A stretch of 8,040 bases of DNA from Methanoregula sp. (GTDB lineage: Archaea > Halobacteriota > Methanomicrobia > Methanomicrobiales > Methanospirillaceae): assembly GCA_022710665.1 (NCBI GenBank), contig JAKLGN010000052.1, positions 1 to 8,040 of the forward strand, read 5' to 3'. The position numbers were made by a program, and so were the translations under genes. Positions 5,130 to 8,040 of the stretch are shown in pieces. The notes beneath the pieces are model-generated. The model had not been told where the DNA came from and made no database searches. It worked only from the letters and a program-made list of their open reading frames with translations. Each line of letters starts with the position of its first letter. The stretch's first letter is position 1.

Positions 5130-6560
5130 TCACCGGCGAACCCTGTCAGCGATCAGGGTGAGCACGAGAATCCCCAGAAGGAACGTTGCCAGCCCGCCGC
5201 TCTGGAGCCACGCACCCAGGAAATGCCTCCCGGCGATATAGGTCGCATCGGGCATCTCGAAGCCGGCGATGAGGTGGATGCCGATGGTGATGAGGAGGAC
5301 GGTGGGGATCACGTATTTGCAGAGGAAAAATGCCAGCCGGGTCAGGGACGAGTCCCGGCCGATCTCCGCTTCAAACACCCCGCGGGGCAAAAACCACGTG
5401 AACGCGATCGCGAGGATGGCTGCGGCAAGGTGGAGACCGAGCGTCCCGATGGTCTCGTCCATGATATCGAGCACGGGGATCCCGTACAGGTTCAGATTCA
5501 TGGCACTGAAGCTGAGCGCAGGAACGAGGCTGACGAGCAGGAGGATCGCGGTCAGGACTGCGACAGTTCCTCTCCTGCCCCACCCGGCAGCCTCCTGCAC
5601 CGAGGAGACGGCGACCTCCAGCATCGAGACTGAAGAGGTGAAGGCAGCAAAGAAGAGCACGACAAAGAATGCAACCGCGAAAAGGTGCCCTGCCGGCAGG
5701 AGCGAGAAGGCCAGCGGCAGGGTCGTGAACGCCAGTTCCGTGCCGGCCGTCGGGGAGAGGCCGAACGAGAAGACAACGGGAAAGATGACCAGCCCGGCGA
5801 GCAGGGCAACGGCAAGGTCGGCAATGCAGATCACAAGACCGGCCCGCGGGATATCCTGGTCTTTTGCCATGTACGCTCCATAGGTCAGCAGGATCCCTTC
5901 CCCCACCGAGAGGGAAAAGAAGGCCTGCCCGAACGCCGCAACCCAGAGCTCGGCACGCGTGAGGACCGAGAAATCCGGCGTGAACAGGAAGCTGACCGCG
6001 GTACCAAACCCGCTTAAGGTTGTACAGACCAGGGCCAGGATGGCAAGGATGATGACTATGAACGGGACCATCAGGACCGAGACCCGCTCGATCCCCTGCC
6101 GGACCCCGAGGGCGACCACGATGCCGGTCAGGACAACGGCAAGCGCCCCGTACAGGAGCGGGAGGTAAGATCCGGTAAACCCGGAGAACGTTGTCTCATC
6201 CCCGGTTGCAAAGAACACGGCATACGCGAGCGTCCAGCCGGTGATGACAATGTAGTAGCTCAGAATCAAAAACAGGATGGCGACGAGCAGCCACCCCGCA
6301 ATGCGGAACTCAGCACGGAGCGCCTTAAACGAGCTGACCACGCTGCTGCGGAAGTGGCGTCCGACCGTGATCTCAAGGACCATGAGCGGGAGCCCAAAGA
6401 CGAAGACGGCAATAACGTAGGGCACGAGGTATGCCCCCCCGCCGTTCTGGCCGAGAAGGGCCGGAAACCGCCAGATATTCCCGATCCCGACCGCAGCCCC
6501 GACTGCCGCGAGGATGAATGTGAAATGCGATGACCAGCGCTCCATGCTGTGTGCGCTCAT
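5130..6560 (-). CDS. NSS-family sodium-dependent solute symporter
   Basis: This is a membrane symporter of the neurotransmitter:sodium symporter (NSS/SNF) family, which couples Na+ entry to uptake of amino acids or related solutes. It has 476 residues with about twelve helices, the usual prokaryotic arrangement. Helix 1 carries GAAVGIGNIWRFP (21-33) followed by NGGGAYLVPY. Gly21, Ala23, Val24 and Asn28 match LeuT sodium-site positions. Helix 8 FFAAFTSS (303-310) keeps Ala305, Thr308 and Ser309 of the Na2 site. The unwound part of helix 6 reads SLSVGEGILLTY, placing Glu221 where LeuT has Phe259 in the substrate pocket. Helix 6 is followed by AKDQDIP, another family mark. The ATG at 6560 overlaps the upstream antiporter's TGA (ATGA) and has GGGAG five bases before it, so the start is well supported and translation is probably coupled. 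The substrate cannot be told from sequence. Confidence 0.93.
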   Translation of the reverse strand: MSAHSMERWSSHFTFILAAVGAAVGIGNIWRFPALLGQNGGGAYLVPYVIAVFVFGLPLMVLEITVGRHFRSSVVSSFKALRAEFRIAGWLLVAILFLILSYYIVITGWTLAYAVFFATGDETTFSGFTGSYLPLLYGALAVVLTGIVVALGVRQGIERVSVLMVPFIVIILAILALVCTTLSGFGTAVSFLFTPDFSVLTRAELWVAAFGQAFFSLSVGEGILLTYGAYMAKDQDIPRAGLVICIADLAVALLAGLVIFPVVFSFGLSPTAGTELAFTTLPLAFSLLPAGHLFAVAFFVVLFFAAFTSSVSMLEVAVSSVQEAAGWGRRGTVAVLTAILLLVSLVPALSFSAMNLNLYGIPVLDIMDETIGTLGLHLAAAILAIAFTWFLPRGVFEAEIGRDSSLTRLAFFLCKYVIPTVLLITIGIHLIAGFEMPDATYIAGRHFLGAWLQSGGLATFLLGILVLTLIADRVRR

Positions 6561-8040
6561 GATCTCTCCCGTTCATCTTCGGCCTGTTTTGTCGACCCCC
6601 ACCTGAAGCCGTCCCCCCAGGGCCATCCCCCGTCAGGAGGTTCCGGCTCTTCCGGTGCCGTTGCCGTCTCCCCCAGGATGATGCGGCGGACAGCCTGCGC
6701 TGCCGCCGGTGTTGTGAGGATGAGGAGCGTGTCCCCGTCTTCGAGCACCGTTGCCCCGCGGGGCGGGAACTGTTCGCTACCCTTTGCGATCAGGATGATG
6801 AGCGTGCCGGACGGCAGGCCGAGGTTCACGATCTGCTTGCCGGAGGCCGGGGAGCCGGAGGGGACGACAAGCTCGAAGAGTTCGTTGTGGGACTCCTCCT
6901 GAAAATCCAGTTCCATCCCGAACCGCGACCGTGCAGGAAGCGGTGCGGAGAGCCCCAGGTGGTTTGCCACGAAGGGGATCGATGTCCCGTGGAGGAGGGC
7001 GGAAGCGATCACCATGAAGAAGACCAGGTTGAAGAAGACACTGGCCTGCGGCACGCCCGCGATAAGCGGGAACGTGGCAAGCACGATGGGGGCAGCACCC
7101 CGGAGCCCGACCCACGAGATCATCAGTTTCTCGTTCTTCTTCATCTTCCAGGGGAGGAGCGAGAGGTACACGGCAACCGGCCGTGCCACAAAGATCAGGA
7201 CGATGGATATGATGATACCGGGGATGAGTACGGGAAGGAGTTCGGAGGGGAAGACAAAGAGCCCGAGCGTAAGGAATAGGGTGATCTGCATCAGCCATCC
7301 GATGCCCTCATGGAACCGGATCAGGCTCTTCCGGTGGACGATGGCGCTGTTGCCAATAACGAGCCCGGCAACGTAGGCTGCAAGGAACCCGTTGCCCCCC
7401 ACGATGGCCGTCAGGCCATAGATGAGCAGTGCGGATGCCAGGGTGAGTACGGCGTACAGCCCTTCGTACTCCAGTTTCACGGTATTGATCAGCCAGGCTG
7501 CACCCTTTCCCATACCATAGCCAAGGAGGCCGCCGACGGCCATCTGCTGCACGAAGAGCGGGATAAGCGAGAAGAATGAGGTACCCGGCTGCATCAGGAG
7601 CGCGATGGCCCCGATGGTCAGGAGGATTGCCATGGGATCGTTGCTGCCCGACTCGAACTCAAGAAGCGGACGCAGGTCGCCTTTGAGGCTTGCCCTCCGT
7701 GAGCGGAGGGTTGAGAAAACCGCCGCTGCATCGGTTGACGAGACGATTGCACCAAGGAGGAATCCTTCGAGCGGGTCAAACCCGAGCAGGAAGATCGCTG
7801 AGATACACACAATCAGCGCCGTGAGGGCAACGCCTGCGGTCGAGAGCACGAGACCCTTGTACATGACGGGTTGTACTTCGGTCCACCGCGTATCGATACC
7901 TCCCGAGAAGAGGATGAGGGCAAGGCCGACAACGCCAATGCTCTGCGCTACAAACGGGTCGTCGAAGTAGATCCTCCCGGGGCCCTCGGAACCGGCAAGC
8001 ATGCCGACAACAATGAAGATCAACAAGGCGGGAAGGCCGA
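6557..8040 (-). CDS. CPA1-type K+(Na+)/H+ antiporter with TrkA-C domain, 5' end outside window
   Basis: This is a membrane cation/proton antiporter of the NhaP2 (CvrA) type. The frame is open to the window edge, with 493 complete codons before the stop. The TTG at 8026 is internal, as family sequence (GLPALLIF..VGMLAGSEGPG) runs straight through it. By comparison with NhaP2, a few dozen N-terminal residues are missing. Counting from the first complete codon (8038), there is SSTDAAAVFS with Thr-Asp at 102-103, ESGSNDP with the Asn-Asp pair at 133-134 (the CPA1 exchange site), and GLRGAAPI with Arg313. About ten or more helices are visible to near residue 355. From about 370 to 455 follows a cytoplasmic TrkA-C (RCK_C) domain, which in related proteins binds a regulatory ligand, then an acidic, proline-rich tail (PEEPEPPDGGWPWGDG). 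It is translationally coupled to the NSS gene. The ion (K+ or Na+) is not decided by sequence. Confidence 0.92.
   Translation of the reverse strand, partial: GLPALLIFIVVGMLAGSEGPGRIYFDDPFVAQSIGVVGLALILFSGGIDTRWTEVQPVMYKGLVLSTAGVALTALIVCISAIFLLGFDPLEGFLLGAIVSSTDAAAVFSTLRSRRASLKGDLRPLLEFESGSNDPMAILLTIGAIALLMQPGTSFFSLIPLFVQQMAVGGLLGYGMGKGAAWLINTVKLEYEGLYAVLTLASALLIYGLTAIVGGNGFLAAYVAGLVIGNSAIVHRKSLIRFHEGIGWLMQITLFLTLGLFVFPSELLPVLIPGIIISIVLIFVARPVAVYLSLLPWKMKKNEKLMISWVGLRGAAPIVLATFPLIAGVPQASVFFNLVFFMVIASALLHGTSIPFVANHLGLSAPLPARSRFGMELDFQEESHNELFELVVPSGSPASGKQIVNLGLPSGTLIILIAKGSEQFPPRGATVLEDGDTLLILTTPAAAQAVRRIILGETATAPEEPEPPDGGWPWGDGFRWGSTKQAEDERERS

Noticed and set aside
5016..5883. Long plus-strand frames opposite the NSS transporter gene
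   Set aside because: Their translations are Arg/Gly/Pro/Asp-rich and match no family, while the minus strand is an unmistakable transporter.
8024..8026. TTG at 8026 as the antiporter start
   Set aside because: Reading continues to the window edge with typical NhaP2-like sequence (GLPALLIF), so the gene is simply cut by the window.
1..8040. CRISPR array, tRNA, rRNA, transposase, integrase or toxin-antitoxin genes
   Set aside because: None seen: no regularly spaced repeats, no cloverleaf-like sequences, and every sizeable real frame is a transporter, an enzyme or a small membrane protein.

Overview
The window looks like chromosomal DNA from a methanogenic archaeon, most plausibly of the Methanomicrobiales (Methanoregula or Methanosphaerula type). 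The signs are GC-rich genes with AT-richer intergenic DNA, a GAGGTGAT-type ribosome binding site, short TATA-like promoter elements, and a four-helix membrane module of a kind I associate with the N-termini of sensor kinases in those archaea. The assignment is by pattern recognition only; no rRNA or methanogenesis gene is present. I see no CRISPR array, tRNA, rRNA or insertion sequence.

Layout. (1) At 1-1671 on the plus strand lies a Kup-family potassium uptake permease whose N-terminus is cut off by the window edge. (2) Convergent to it, at 3612-1712 on the minus strand, is a two-gene unit: a KamA-family (lysine 2,3-aminomutase-like) radical SAM protein, then a CxxCxxCC metal-cluster protein of the YkgJ type. 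Their junction is best read as a GTGA stop/start overlap. (3) An AT-rich intergenic region (3613-3939) separates this unit from a divergent small gene at 3940-4338 (+). That gene encodes a four-helix membrane protein that looks like a sensor-kinase N-terminal module without a kinase. It is followed by a frameshifted relic of a second copy of its last helix (4435-4535). (4) On the minus strand, from the right edge leftward, are a CPA1-type cation/proton antiporter with a TrkA-C (RCK_C) domain (cut by the window edge), an NSS-family sodium symporter (ATGA overlap with the antiporter), and a small DUF6653-like membrane-protein gene (5078-4530) with an in-frame TGA at codon 41.

How they fit together. 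The antiporter/symporter pair is a tightly coupled transport operon, with Na+-driven uptake of an amino-acid-like solute beside monovalent cation/proton exchange. Kup at the other end also moves K+, so the segment is rich in monovalent-cation transport, though nothing shows co-regulation. The most unusual points are the KamA-like enzyme, which lacks both lysine-recognising aspartates of true lysine 2,3-aminomutase, and two small membrane-protein reading frames in different states of decay that meet tail to tail around 4530. I found no convincing new defence or mobile system.
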